From: Gammaproteobacteria bacterium
Lineage (GTDB): Bacteria > Pseudomonadota > Gammaproteobacteria > UBA7966
Assembly: GCA_003485715.1 (NCBI GenBank)
Contig: DNIF01000200.1
Span: forward strand, 1-13,500
Direction: 5' to 3'
DNA length: 13,500 nt
In this document: positions 7,586-13,500 of the stretch, piece after piece
Position numbering within the stretch: the stretch's first letter is position 1
Layout: each line of letters starts with the position of its first letter
The notes under the pieces: model-generated
Databases searched by the model: none
The model's input: the letters and a program-made list of their open reading frames with translations, nothing else
Told to the model about the DNA's origin: nothing
Position numbers and translations under genes: made by a program

Positions 7586-8038
7586 TCAGCTGCGGTCGAA
7601 GCAGCGCAACTCGGCGCTGCGGCGCGCCAGTTCCTCGATGCGTTCACGGGCACGGAAGCGGATGGTTTTCTCCTCCAGGCGCACGGCCGTCGCGACGCCG
7701 ACGTACGCAAGCGCCGGGAAGAACACGAAGCTCGCCGCCTTGGCCACCCACAGGCGTGGGTCGTCGGCCAGCGGCACCTGATAGTGATAGGTGTCCGCCT
7801 GCAGTCTGAGGCGCTCGCTCCAGAGCGCCGTGCAGTCCTTGCCGGCATCCCGTCCGGGTGGACTCGGGGTCGGTCGCGGGGACGTCACCAGCGACTCGTA
7901 AATCGCCTCGGCGCGGGTCAGGTTACGCGAGGTGAGGTAGTCGAGGTCATTGGCAGCCGGCACCGGGGGGGCGCACAGCAGGATGGCTGCACCGATCAAC
8001 AGCCTGGTGCTGCGCCAGCGCTTTCGGGAATGGCTCAT
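7586..8038 (-). CDS. Small exported/membrane protein of unknown function
   Basis: I do not recognise this family. The 150-residue frame is taken from ATG 8038. Frames starting at 8098 or 8140 would put an arginine-rich stretch before the signal. The N-terminus looks like a Sec signal peptide: basic RKRWRSTR (5-12), hydrophobic LLIGAAILLC (13-22), then APPVPAA with likely cleavage after A28 or A29. C22 is preceded by leucine, so it is not a good lipobox. The mature part has a proline-rich linker (54-61), a cysteine at 69, and WVAKAASFVFFPALAYVGVATA (97-118), a likely membrane segment. It ends in a highly charged helix with a second cysteine (C146). The topology suggests a single-pass inner-membrane protein with a periplasmic domain. 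It lies 123 nt downstream of the ABC exporter on the same strand and may be its partner. The coding call rests on the signal peptide and on the frame being plausible throughout. Confidence 0.65.
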   Translation of the reverse strand: MSHSRKRWRSTRLLIGAAILLCAPPVPAANDLDYLTSRNLTRAEAIYESLVTSPRPTPSPPGRDAGKDCTALWSERLRLQADTYHYQVPLADDPRLWVAKAASFVFFPALAYVGVATAVRLEEKTIRFRARERIEELARRSAELRCFDRS

Positions 8039-8161
8039 GCGAGAGTTAGCGGCCGGAGACCATCGAGACTTTAGGCTCGGTGTGTCGTGAATCGGCATCC
8101 GCCGCACCCCTGCCGGCTCGTCCCGACGCTGCTGCACCACTGACCCGCAACTCAGCAGGGT

Positions 8162-10318
8162 TCAGGCAACTGAACGGAACTGCTCCTGATGCAGCCGAGC
8201 GTAAAGGCCGGGTTCGGCGATGAGTTCGGCGTGCGTCCCGCACTGCACGATACGACCTTGATCGAGCACGATGATGCGATCGGCCGACAGCACGGTGGAG
8301 AGCCGGTGGGCGATGACGACCGAGGTGCGCCCCTCGAGCAGACGCGCCAGGGCCTGCTGGATGCGGTGCTCGGAAACCGAATCGAGGGCCGAGGTGGCCT
8401 CATCGAGGATGAGGATGCGCGGATCCTTGAGAAAGGCGCGGGCGATGGCCAGGCGTTGCTTCTGACCACCGGAGAGCACTGCTCCGCGTTCGCCGATCTC
8501 CGTCCACAGCCCCTCCGGCAGGCCGTGGACGAATTCCAGCGCATGGGCGGCATCGAGCGCGGCCTCGATCTCGGCCTGGCTGGCCCCGGGGCGCGCGATG
8601 CGCAGATTTTCCTCTACCGTCCCGGAGAAGAGCACCGTCTCCTGGTTGACGATGCCGATCTGGCGTCGGAGCGAGGCGAGGGTGCAATCACGCAGATCGA
8701 TGCCGTCCAGGGTGATGCGCCCCTGATCCGGGTCGTGGAAGCGTGGTACCAGATTGGCAAGCGTGGATTTCCCGGACCCGCTCGGGCCCACAAAGGCGAT
8801 GGTCTCGCCGGCCTCGATGGTCAGATTTATGGCGTGCAGCACAGGCAGATCGGCCTCGTAGCCGAAGGACACCTGTTCGAAGGCGAGACTCCCGCGTACG
8901 CGCGTCAGCTCGCGTGCGCCGGGTCGCTCCGCTACCTGAGGCTGGGTGTCGAAGTATTCGAAGATGCGTTCGATGGCGGCCAGACTGTTGGCGAGCACCA
9001 CTGATAGGTCAGCGAGCCGTTGCAGCGGGAAATAGAACATCGCCAGGTAGAGCAGAAACTGCGTGAGCTGGCCGACCGTGAGTCGGCCATCGATGATGAG
9101 GTGGATGCCGTACCACGCGACCAGCACCGGTGAGGTGTGGACCACGAGCCCGACCAGCGTCTCGTTCAGGGCGGTGAAACGCACGGAATGCAGGATGCGG
9201 GTGAGCAGTTTGTCGGCCTGTACAGCAAAGCGGCGGGATTCCGCCTCTTCCTGCGTGAAGCCCTTCACCACGGCGACACCGGCCACGCGCTCCTGCAGAT
9301 TGCCGGACAGGATCTCCAGCCGTTGCTGGGCCTCGCGGCTCACCTGCTGGATGCGCGGCCCGTGGTAGCGCACCGACAGCACGTAGATCGGCATGAGCGC
9401 CAGCGACACCAGCGCGAGTTCGAAGTGGATCGACATCAGGATGATGACCAGCGCCCCGATGAGGAAGATGTCCATCCAGACGTTGGTGAGGGCGGAGCCG
9501 ACGAAATTCTGTGCGAGATTGATGTCGTGCACGACTCGCGAGACGATCCCGCCCGATTGATTGCGGGCGAAGAATCCATGCGAGAGGCGTTGCACGTGCT
9601 CGAACAGTGCAATGCGCAGGTCGCGGATCATGTGCTGACCGGCGATGGCGGCCCACACGCTGCGGTAGTAGGTGCTGACCATCCACAGCACGTTTACGCC
9701 GAGCAGCACCAGCACGAGCGTGCTGGTGCGGGCCTCCTTCTCTGCCGCGCTGAGGGTGGGATCGAGCACCACGTCATCCAGCAGCACGCGCAGCATCCAG
9801 GGGAAGGCGAGCGGCGCGAGGAATTTCAGGATGCCGACCGTGGTGGCACCCACCACGTAGCCGAGGTAGGGCCGCACAAAGGCGAGGAAGCGCAGCAGCG
9901 GGACCCGCGGTGGGCGGCGGGTGCGATAACGGGCGGTGACGTCATTGCCGGTAGCGTCCTTGACCCCAACGACCCGCTGTGCCGCCAGGTCCATCTCTAG
10001 GAAGCGGCTCTGCGACTGTAGCGCCGCGAGTCGCTCCTCCGGCATGCCCGGGCCGGCACGGCGCCGCGGCAAGGGGCCACGCACGAGCATGTCCTCGTCC
10101 ACCTCGAGGACCAGCACCACGTACGCGGAGCCGGCGCTCAGCTCCTCCCGCGACTGCGCTGCGTCCGTCGCGGTCTCGGCGCCGGCAGCGAGGCTCTCCA
10201 GGACGGCCTGGACGTCATTCCAATGCTCGAAGACGTGCTGGCGGCCGTCCTTGCGGGGCAGGCCATGGGTGAGGGCGATGGGTGCCTGAGGCGCGGCGCA
10301 GACGGAGTAGACCTTCAT
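8162..10318 (-). CDS. ABC exporter, fused permease-ATPase (MsbA-like) with N-terminal extension
   Basis: The product is 718 residues, against about 580-600 for a typical MsbA-type half-transporter. Residues 1-140 are a soluble extension without membrane segments (MKVYSVCAAPQAPIALTHGL to RTRRPPRVP). Six membrane helices of an exporter permease follow, from about 141 to 450. The nucleotide-binding domain has Walker A GPSGSGKST (511-519, K517), Q-loop Q559, signature LSGGQ (615-619), Walker B ILILDE (635-640) with the D-loop SALD (643-646), and H-loop H671 in IAHRLSTV. All catalytic residues are intact. It would work as a homodimer exporting lipid, peptide or another hydrophobic substrate. The extension lacks the C39 peptidase cysteine/histidine pattern, so it is not a bacteriocin-processing domain, and I do not recognise it. 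The gene follows acetoacetate decarboxylase by 144 nt and precedes a small exported protein. Substrate unknown. Confidence 0.93.
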   Translation of the reverse strand: MKVYSVCAAPQAPIALTHGLPRKDGRQHVFEHWNDVQAVLESLAAGAETATDAAQSREELSAGSAYVVLVLEVDEDMLVRGPLPRRRAGPGMPEERLAALQSQSRFLEMDLAAQRVVGVKDATGNDVTARYRTRRPPRVPLLRFLAFVRPYLGYVVGATTVGILKFLAPLAFPWMLRVLLDDVVLDPTLSAAEKEARTSTLVLVLLGVNVLWMVSTYYRSVWAAIAGQHMIRDLRIALFEHVQRLSHGFFARNQSGGIVSRVVHDINLAQNFVGSALTNVWMDIFLIGALVIILMSIHFELALVSLALMPIYVLSVRYHGPRIQQVSREAQQRLEILSGNLQERVAGVAVVKGFTQEEAESRRFAVQADKLLTRILHSVRFTALNETLVGLVVHTSPVLVAWYGIHLIIDGRLTVGQLTQFLLYLAMFYFPLQRLADLSVVLANSLAAIERIFEYFDTQPQVAERPGARELTRVRGSLAFEQVSFGYEADLPVLHAINLTIEAGETIAFVGPSGSGKSTLANLVPRFHDPDQGRITLDGIDLRDCTLASLRRQIGIVNQETVLFSGTVEENLRIARPGASQAEIEAALDAAHALEFVHGLPEGLWTEIGERGAVLSGGQKQRLAIARAFLKDPRILILDEATSALDSVSEHRIQQALARLLEGRTSVVIAHRLSTVLSADRIIVLDQGRIVQCGTHAELIAEPGLYARLHQEQFRSVA

Positions 10319-10364
10319 GACCGCAGAAGCATACGCGCCGCCGCACTTGGGGCGCAGGGTGCCG

Positions 10365-10412
10365 CTGCTCGAGCGGGGCTTTCACCGGTTCTGTTGGCTG
10401 TCGCTCGAGCAG
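10365..10412. promoter_or_regulatory. 10-bp inverted repeat upstream of the ABC exporter gene
   Basis: CTGCTCGAGC at 10365-10374 is perfectly complementary to GCTCGAGCAG at 10403-10412, with 28 nt between. Each arm also contains the 8-bp palindrome GCTCGAGC, so the element reads equally as two similar operator half-sites. It lies 47-94 nt upstream of the exporter start and just after the acetoacetate decarboxylase stop. It could be an operator, an mRNA hairpin or a terminator; no T-tract follows. Confidence 0.4.
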
Positions 10413-10462
10413 GGCTATGGGCCGAGGCGGGTCGAGCGGCAAGCCGCTGCCAGGCCCTGTCA

Positions 10463-11200
10463 CTACTTGAGATAGTCGAAGGCGACGCGCCCGAAGGGCA
10501 GGGTGAGGTCGGCAACGAAGTGCTGGCCACCCAGATAGCGTTTCACCGGCAGATCGGCCACAGGCGCGTGTACGTGCGGGACGAGGTGCAGACGCGCAGG
10601 CCCGGTCCACGAGCCCTTGACCCTGACCTCGCTGAGGTTGTAGGCGACGAGTTGCGCGATGGCGAGTTCGCCGTCGCAGCCCGGTATGAGCTTGAGATTC
10701 ATCTGGGTCCTGGTCATGGCACGCGCCGTGGCTGCCATGTCGCTGGCTACGAACTTGTAGCCCATGGTGCCCATGGCCACGAGCTGACCGGCGTAGTGCA
10801 GGGTGCCGGTCAGCGTGTCGTGGGCCACCTCGAGCTTCGGGTTGGCGTACTTCTTCGGGAAGCCCCAGATCTCACGGCCACCGACGATGGGTGGGTCGCA
10901 ATCCAGGTACATCTGCGCGACGAAACTCACGGCCTCGCCGGCGAAACTGCAGGGGATCACCACACCGGATTCGGTGTAGTCGCCGAAGCCCGAGGAATCG
11001 GGCATGCGGATCCACTCGTAGAGCACGCTGTTGGAGCCATCGGGCACGAGCGGCTCCGGTACGGCCTGACGGATGGCCTCGGGACAGCTCTCGTAGGCGA
11101 CGATGAAGTACTCACGATCGACGAAGCGGTAGGGTCCCCGCGGAAAACTGGGACTGGCGGCGGGCATGCCCGGGAGGGCGAGGATTTGCTGCTTGTTCAT
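10463..11200 (-). CDS. adc: Acetoacetate decarboxylase
   Basis: This 245-residue enzyme converts acetoacetate to acetone and CO2 through a Schiff base on lysine. ATG 11200 (MNKQQILALPGMP) is chosen because GGAGA stands about 5 nt before it; the frame extends 18 codons further upstream into arginine-rich noise. The length and the full run of family motifs match clostridial Adc. These are FVDREYFIVAYE with R29, the ESG segment with E77, and GREIWGFPKKYANPKLEV with the catalytic lysine K116 and modulating K117, equivalent to K115/K116 of the Clostridium acetobutylicum enzyme. Further ones are TMGYKFVASD, SWTGPARLHL, APVADLPVKRYL and the terminal FDYLK. Active-site residues look complete, so it should be a true decarboxylase rather than a diverged relative. 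It lies downstream of the patatin and 3-hydroxybutyrate dehydrogenase genes on the same strand, which supports a shared job in acetoacetate metabolism. Confidence 0.93.
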   Translation of the reverse strand: MNKQQILALPGMPAASPSFPRGPYRFVDREYFIVAYESCPEAIRQAVPEPLVPDGSNSVLYEWIRMPDSSGFGDYTESGVVIPCSFAGEAVSFVAQMYLDCDPPIVGGREIWGFPKKYANPKLEVAHDTLTGTLHYAGQLVAMGTMGYKFVASDMAATARAMTRTQMNLKLIPGCDGELAIAQLVAYNLSEVRVKGSWTGPARLHLVPHVHAPVADLPVKRYLGGQHFVADLTLPFGRVAFDYLK

Positions 11201-11328
11201 GCGGGTCTCCGCGTGGAAGGTCGGGCGGGCGCGCGCTCGGCCTGCACCGCGCACCGAGGGTCGGCGCGGGGTTGGTAGCGCGGGCGCGAAGGCTGGAGGG
11301 GGAGCAGACGGGGTTCGGTCGCCGGGCG

Positions 11329-12360
11329 TTACAGAAACTTCTCCTCGATCGCCGTGGATGAGCGCTGGCCGAGGTCGTCGAAGTGTCGTTCGAGGAAGGC
11401 GCTGGCGCGTTCACGCCCCAGGTCGAAAAGCTGCATCAGGAAGGCCCAGTCGGCATTGAGCTTCGAGGAGACCCCCAACTGGTTGAAGGTCTCCTCGGCG
11501 TCGATGGTGTGGATCAGCATCTGCTTCAGGCGCCCGCCATCGTCGTAGCCGCTCTCGACGAGCTTGGTGACGAAATTGATCGCGCGCATCTCTCGCATCA
11601 GGCTGGAATTGAAGGACAGGGTGTTGATGCGATCGAGGATGGCCTGCGCGCTGGTGGGCAGTTCGTTGATGCGGATGGGATTGATCTGGATGATAAGGAC
11701 GTCGCGGCTCTCACAGTCGTAGATGAGCGGATAGAGCGGTGGGTTGCCCATGTAGCCGCCATCCCAGTAGTACTCGCCGTCCACTTCCACGGCCTGGAAC
11801 AGAAAGGGTAGACAGGCTGAGGCCATGATGGCGTCGATCGAGACGTCCCGCTCGTTGAAGACCCTGATGCGGCCGGTCATGACATTCGACGCGCACACGA
11901 AGAGCTTCACCCGCTGCGCCGTGTGGATGGTCTCGCAGTCCATCGAGGCAGCGAGCACGTCACGGAGCGGATTGATGTTGAACGGGTTCAATTGGTAGGG
12001 CGAGAAGATGCGCGAGATCGCGTCGTAAAATACCCACCCCGGCGACATATCGATGCTACCGGTCGGCAGCATCAAGTCGAGAAATGATGGCTGCAAAGGG
12101 CTGAAACAGGAGGCACCCGATATGCGCCGCCAGAAATTCTCGAGACTCTCCCGCGCTGCCGCCGGCCCACCGCGCGAGAGGCCGTAAGCCACCACCGCTG
12201 CGTTCATCGCGCCGGCAGAGGTGCCGACCAGCCCCTCCACCTCGAGTCGCTCGTCCTCCAGCAGACGATCAAGTACCCCCCAGGCAAAGGCACCGTGGGC
12301 ACCGCCACCTTGCAGGGCGATGTTGATCCGCTTGCGCGGGCTGGGGTTCGGGGTGCTCAC
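11329..12360 (-). CDS. Patatin-like phospholipase
   Basis: The product has 343 residues, with GTG 12360 as start, placed 9 nt after the bdhA stop and without an evident ribosome binding site, which suggests translational coupling. It has the complete patatin catalytic set: oxyanion-hole GGGAHG (18-23), nucleophile elbow GTSAG (46-50, S48) and the dyad aspartate in DGGYMGNPPL (D200). The region after about residue 215 (NPIRINELPTSAQAILDRINTLSFNSSLMREMRAINFVTKLVE onward) looks like the conserved C-terminal domain of the DUF3734 patatin subfamily. Patatins are serine acyl hydrolases acting on phospholipids or other esters. In Legionella pneumophila a patatin (PatD) is encoded in an operon with bdhA, the same pairing as here. 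There is no obvious signal peptide, so it is probably cytosolic or membrane-associated. Its substrate in this setting, perhaps storage granule or membrane lipid, is inference. Confidence 0.93.
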   Translation of the reverse strand: MSTPNPSPRKRINIALQGGGAHGAFAWGVLDRLLEDERLEVEGLVGTSAGAMNAAVVAYGLSRGGPAAARESLENFWRRISGASCFSPLQPSFLDLMLPTGSIDMSPGWVFYDAISRIFSPYQLNPFNINPLRDVLAASMDCETIHTAQRVKLFVCASNVMTGRIRVFNERDVSIDAIMASACLPFLFQAVEVDGEYYWDGGYMGNPPLYPLIYDCESRDVLIIQINPIRINELPTSAQAILDRINTLSFNSSLMREMRAINFVTKLVESGYDDGGRLKQMLIHTIDAEETFNQLGVSSKLNADWAFLMQLFDLGRERASAFLERHFDDLGQRSSTAIEEKFL

Positions 12361-12369
12361 AGCACGCGC

Positions 12370-13155
12370 TCAGTGCGCGACCCAGCCGCCGTCCACCGGG
12401 ATTGCATCCCCGGTCATGGACGCCGCCAGATCGCTGCACAGGAATACGGTCAGGGCCCCGATCTCCTCGACCGAGGCGAAGCGCTTGTTTGGCTGGTTGG
12501 CGAGCAGGACCTTGCGGATGACCTCCTCCTCGCTCATGCCGTGGGCCTTCATCTGGTCGGGGATCTGCTTCTCGACCAGAGGGGTCCACACATAACCCGG
12601 GCAGATGGCGTTCGCCGTGATACCCGCCTCGGCCACTTCCATGGCCGTTACCTTGGTGAGCCCGATGAGTCCGTGCTTGGCGGCGACGTAGGCAGATTTG
12701 TAGGGTGAGGCCACGAGGGCATGCGCCGAGGCGATGTTGACGATGCGGCCCCAGCGGCGCGCCTTCATGCCGGGCAGGGCCGCCTTGGTGGTGTGGAAGG
12801 CAGAGCTCAGGTTGGTGGCGAGCACAAGCTCCCATTTATCTTCCGGGAAGGTGTCGATGGGCTCCACGTGCTGGATGCCGGCATTGTTGACGAGGATGTC
12901 CACACCACCGAAGGCCGCTTCACAGGCGGCGAAGCCGGCGCGGATCTCCTCCGGGATGCTCATGTCGGCGGGCACGTAGATGATCCGGCGATTGGTCTCC
13001 CGGGCGAGCCCGGTGGCAAGGAGATCGGTCTCCGTGCTTGCCTGACGGGCATTCAGGGCGACATCACAGCCCGCTTGAGCGAGGGCGCGGGCGATGCCAA
13101 GGCCGATGCCGCTGGTCGAACCGGTCACGAAGGCCTTCTTGCCGTTCAGTTGCAT
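12370..13155 (-). CDS. bdhA: D-3-hydroxybutyrate dehydrogenase (short-chain dehydrogenase family)
   Basis: This 261-residue NAD-dependent enzyme interconverts (R)-3-hydroxybutyrate and acetoacetate. ATG 13155 (MQLNGKKAFVTG) is preceded by GGAGA at a spacing of about 6 nt. The frame extends 33 codons upstream into a proline-rich stretch and is trimmed. Short-chain dehydrogenase motifs are complete: TGSTSGIG (11-18), NNAG (90-93), and catalytic N115, S143, Y156 and K160. The residues that bind the substrate in characterised Pseudomonas 3-hydroxybutyrate dehydrogenases (Q94, H144, K152, Q196) are all present, shifted by one (Q95, H145, K153, Q197), which makes this specific call strong. The length equals that of the family. 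It heads a minus-strand unit with the patatin and acetoacetate decarboxylase genes, fitting polyhydroxybutyrate or ketone-body use. Confidence 0.95.
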   Translation of the reverse strand: MQLNGKKAFVTGSTSGIGLGIARALAQAGCDVALNARQASTETDLLATGLARETNRRIIYVPADMSIPEEIRAGFAACEAAFGGVDILVNNAGIQHVEPIDTFPEDKWELVLATNLSSAFHTTKAALPGMKARRWGRIVNIASAHALVASPYKSAYVAAKHGLIGLTKVTAMEVAEAGITANAICPGYVWTPLVEKQIPDQMKAHGMSEEEVIRKVLLANQPNKRFASVEEIGALTVFLCSDLAASMTGDAIPVDGGWVAH

Positions 13156-13363
13156 GGGGTGTCTCCAGGAAGGCGGTGGGGGCGGCGCAGCAGCGGGAGG
13201 CAGAGCAGACGGCTCAGTCGACTCCGGGTGTGCGTGGGATGGTTTCGGGCCCATGCGTTATAGGTGACGTCTGCGCGCTTGACCAGTACGGCGCGACCTG
13301 ACCCCGAAGGGCTCCGGTGCATCACGGGCGGGCCGCCATGTGGCCGCGCGCGCCGGCCTCAGT
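13156..13363. other. Intergenic region between bdhA and the SOS box
   Basis: This is the left part of the divergent spacer between bdhA and the rightward SOS-controlled gene. It holds the bdhA ribosome binding site and leader and the candidate bdhA promoter. From 13290 to 13360 there is a GC-rich stretch with local self-complementarity (GGCCG near 13331 with CGGCC near 13353). I see no gene in it. Confidence 0.6.
13257..13285 (-). promoter_or_regulatory. Candidate sigma-70 promoter of the bdhA operon
   Basis: Reading the minus strand, TGGTCA (13285-13280, 4 of 6 against TTGACA) and TATAAC (13262-13257, 5 of 6 against TATAAT) are separated by 17 bp. Transcription would start near 13250, leaving a leader of about 95 nt before bdhA. 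It is the best promoter-like pair I found upstream of this operon, but it is a consensus match only. Confidence 0.4.
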
Positions 13364-13383
13364 TACTGTACAAAAAAACAGCA
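13364..13383 (+). promoter_or_regulatory. LexA-binding SOS box
   Basis: TACTGTACAAAAAAACAGCA contains CTG (13366-13368) and CAG (13379-13381) with exactly 10 nt between, an A-rich core, and the flanking TA and A of the consensus TACTGTATATATATACAGTA. It sits 50 nt upstream of ATG 13433. TATGTT at 13384-13389 next to it could be the -10 element, so LexA would block polymerase. In otherwise GC-rich DNA this AT-rich palindrome stands out. It implies DNA-damage control of the rightward gene. Confidence 0.85.
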
Positions 13384-13432
13384 TATGTTTCGCCTTCACC
13401 ATGACGGCCGATTGCCCCCGTCCCAGCGCCGC

Positions 13433-13500
13433 ATGACGGCCTCCCACCCATACATGACTGCCTCGCCCATCGCCTGTTCCGAACTCCTCTGTCGCAGCAA
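13433..13500 (+). CDS. dnaE2: Start of probable error-prone DNA polymerase DnaE2 (3'-truncated by window)
   Basis: Only about 22 residues are visible. From ATG 13433 the frame stays open to the window end and reads MTASHPYMTASPIACSELLCRS, with the last two bases (AA) starting the next codon. In-frame ATGs at 13385 and 13454 are alternative starts; none has a clear ribosome binding site, and 13385 is almost inside the SOS box. SELLCRS resembles the opening of DnaE2 PHP domains, which usually read like AELxCxSNFSFLxGASHP. The SOS box directly upstream and imuB on the same strand at the other end of the window support DnaE2, the alpha-subunit-like polymerase of the ImuA-ImuB-DnaE2 mutasome. The protein evidence alone is thin. 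Confidence 0.55.
   Translation, partial: MTASHPYMTASPIACSELLCRS

Noticed and set aside
10391..10412. CTG/CAG spacing near 10391-10412 as a second SOS box
   Set aside because: Spacings between CTG and CAG there are 9 or 16 nt, not 10, and the core is GC-rich.
8189..11278. Long + strand frames opposite the ABC exporter and acetoacetate decarboxylase genes (8189-9004, 9137-10000, 10223-11278)
   Set aside because: All lie opposite genes with complete catalytic motifs and show no recognisable domain.
13156..13254. Longer N-terminus for bdhA, starting at 13254
   Set aside because: The extra 33 residues are proline-rich noise. ATG 13155 has a good ribosome binding site and gives the normal family length.
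1036..13363. The whole block between imuB and the SOS box as a bounded mobile element or genomic island
   Set aside because: I found no integrase, transposase, tRNA or matching direct repeats at the two edges, and base composition looks uniform, so element boundaries cannot be supported.
13401..13436. ATG 13401 as start of the SOS-controlled gene
   Set aside because: It is in another frame and meets a stop after 11 codons.

Overview
The window is GC-rich, densely coded DNA that looks like a chromosomal stretch of a proteobacterium. A gammaproteobacterium is my best guess, from the ImuB/SOS mutagenesis genes, a LexA box of the E. coli CTG-N10-CAG type, a short palindromic repeat of a kind common in proteobacterial intergenic DNA, and a 3-hydroxybutyrate dehydrogenase/patatin gene pair. 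I cannot name a genus. No tRNA, rRNA, transposase, integrase or CRISPR array was seen.

Layout. (1) Bases 1-1035 (+) are the C-terminal part of imuB, the catalytically inactive Y-family polymerase homologue of the SOS mutasome. (2) Bases 1192-2673 (+) encode a YjgR/DUF853-type HerA-like ATPase. (3) Bases 2716-6139 (-) are a three-gene surface-polysaccharide unit: a MOP-family flippase followed by two family-2 glycosyltransferases, with gaps of 40 and 12 nt. (4) Across a 369-nt divergent spacer, a glycosyltransferase resembling the NodZ/FUT8/O-fucosyltransferase fold runs on the + strand (6509-7498). It is probably part of the same glycan locus. (5) A REP-like palindrome lies between its end and a convergent block on the minus strand. 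(6) That block (13155 down to 7586) holds, in transcription order, bdhA, a patatin-like lipase, acetoacetate decarboxylase, an MsbA-type ABC exporter with an unusual ~140-residue soluble N-terminal extension, and a small exported or membrane protein of unknown function. (7) The last ~140 bases hold a near-consensus LexA (SOS) box and the start of a + strand ORF whose first residues look like DnaE2, the error-prone polymerase that works with ImuA/ImuB.

How the genes work together. The first three minus-strand metabolic genes suggest ketone-body or polyhydroxybutyrate turnover: BdhA interconverts 3-hydroxybutyrate and acetoacetate, Adc can split acetoacetate to acetone and CO2, and the patatin is a lipid or ester hydrolase that accompanies bdhA in other bacteria. 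The glycan genes would build and flip a lipid-linked oligosaccharide. The most interesting architectural point is that imuB and the likely dnaE2, usually adjacent in an imuA-imuB-dnaE2 cassette, lie on the same strand about 12.4 kb apart. The distal gene has its own SOS box, and the DNA between carries unrelated glycan and metabolic genes.
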